Part shown: piece after piece, positions 12,542 through 13,198 of the stretch
Numbering within the stretch: the first letter of the stretch is position 1
Layout: every line of letters starts with the position of its first letter
From: Candidatus Aenigmatarchaeota archaeon
GTDB taxonomy: Archaea > Aenigmatarchaeota > Aenigmatarchaeia > QMZP01 > JACQNV01
DNA length: 13,198 bases
Reading direction: 5' to 3'
NCBI GenBank assembly: GCA_016202865.1
Contig: JACQNV010000058.1
Coordinates: forward strand, 1-13,198
Made by a program: the position numbers and the translations under genes
The notes under the pieces: generated by a model
Databases searched by the model: none
What the model saw: the letters and a program-made list of their open reading frames with translations, nothing else
What the model was told of the DNA's origin: nothing

Positions 12542-13195
12542 ATGACAGACTTTGCAGTTATTTTCGATATGGATGGAACATTAATAGACTCCACCAAATT
12601 TATTTGGGCTTCCTTTAATCGCATACTCAATGAACACGGTGTTCATATAAACGATCATGAAATAAGTCCGTATTTGGGCCTTACTATAAGAGATCACATC
12701 AAAATTTGGAAAGAAAAATATGATGTTGACCTGGATTTGGATGAATTTATTAAGAAAGCCAACACTATTCAGTTCGATCTCATGAACAGGGATTTGGAAC
12801 CCAACGGCGGTCTTATAGAGCTTTTGGAAGAACTCAAGCAAAGAAGTATTAAAATGGGTGTTGGCACATCATCAACAATTAATAGGGCAGAAAAAATGCT
12901 GAGAATGGCCAAAATAGAAAAGTACTTTTCAACAATTAGCGCCGCAGACCATGTAGTTCTGGACAAACCACACCCAGACATATTCTTATCTGTCGCTAAA
13001 AAACTAAAAGTTGACCCAAAAAACTGTGTTGTAATAGAGGATGCAAATTCTGGTATTGAAGCGGCAAAAAGCGGAGGAATGAAAGCTGTTGGTTATTTGG
13101 CGCCATTTACAACAAGAGAGAAGTTGAAAGGTGCGGATTTAATTGTGGAAAATTTTTCAGAGCTTTCTTATCAAAAAATTAAGGGGTTATTTTAG
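12542..13195 (+). CDS. HAD-superfamily hydrolase (beta-phosphoglucomutase-like subfamily IA)
   Basis: A 217-residue phosphatase-type HAD protein. Motif I is FDMDGTLID with nucleophile D9 and acid/base D11; motif II is GVGTSST (T109/S110 region); the Lys is K142 in LDKPHPDIF; motif III is VIEDANSGIEAAKSGG with E166/D167. The cap between about 20 and 85 is helical (C1 type), placing it with phosphoglycolate phosphatase or beta-phosphoglucomutase-like enzymes. Substrate is not predictable. The ATG is one base after the DRG stop (TGA T ATG), so it is the third gene of the operon. The stop at 13193-13195 is inside the window, so it is complete. Confidence 0.92.
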   Translation: MTDFAVIFDMDGTLIDSTKFIWASFNRILNEHGVHINDHEISPYLGLTIRDHIKIWKEKYDVDLDLDEFIKKANTIQFDLMNRDLEPNGGLIELLEELKQRSIKMGVGTSSTINRAEKMLRMAKIEKYFSTISAADHVVLDKPHPDIFLSVAKKLKVDPKNCVVIEDANSGIEAAKSGGMKAVGYLAPFTTREKLKGADLIVENFSELSYQKIKGLF

Positions 13196-13198
13196 TAG

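Noticed and set aside
1..13198. CRISPR array, insertion sequence, integrase or att site
   Set aside because: No regularly spaced repeats, transposase motifs or flanking inverted repeats were found. The only repeat of note is the 25-nt motif.

Overview
The window is a compact, AT-rich archaeal chromosome segment. The markers are diagnostic: transcription factor B (TFB), initiation factor aIF5A with its hypusine site, deoxyhypusine synthase, ribosomal protein eL33 (L35Ae), tRNA dimethyltransferase Trm1, a DRG-type GTPase and a PRC-barrel protein. Promoters have the archaeal form: TATA boxes about 23-26 nt upstream of start codons, many giving leaderless mRNAs. The lineage cannot be fixed from sequence alone. 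Lys-rich proteins, very short intergenic gaps and several unrecognised small genes would fit a DPANN or small-genome euryarchaeal organism, at low confidence. I see no rRNA, tRNA, CRISPR, transposase or integrase.

Layout: 1-131 holds a structured element and the PRC-barrel promoter. 132-3031 carries a PRC-barrel protein, an M24 peptidase (minus), a Sua5/YrdC threonylcarbamoyl-AMP synthase, a DUF167 protein (minus), eL33 and a stand-alone CheY-like receiver. Trm1 follows (3055-4134). 4131-6758 is a minus-strand block of four unrecognised small genes around tfb, in transcription order 110 aa - TFB - 93 aa - 186 aa - 143 aa. A 298-nt intergenic region then separates the tfb cluster from the divergent aIF5A gene (7057-7440), whose leader is long and strongly structured. 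7462-10443 on the minus strand holds deoxyhypusine synthase, malic enzyme and a SAM methyltransferase. 10544-10618 encodes a 24-residue very acidic microprotein with a near-perfect Shine-Dalgarno. The window ends with a tight plus-strand operon: a DUF1624 membrane acyltransferase-like protein, the DRG GTPase and a HAD phosphatase.

Functionally the segment is dominated by translation and tRNA modification (eL33, aIF5A and its modifying enzyme, Sua5, Trm1, DRG) plus core transcription (TFB). Peptidase, malic enzyme, phosphatase and methyltransferase are ordinary metabolism.

The most unusual signals are three. First, a 25-nt motif with only two mismatches occurs both at the left edge (40-64) and in the aIF5A leader (6984-7008), followed in each copy by the same 9-nt block, with a hairpin-bearing 38-nt insertion in the aIF5A copy. 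Second, the TFB gene is embedded among Arg-rich ORFans. Third, there is the acidic microprotein with its own promoter, ribosome binding site and poly-T terminator.
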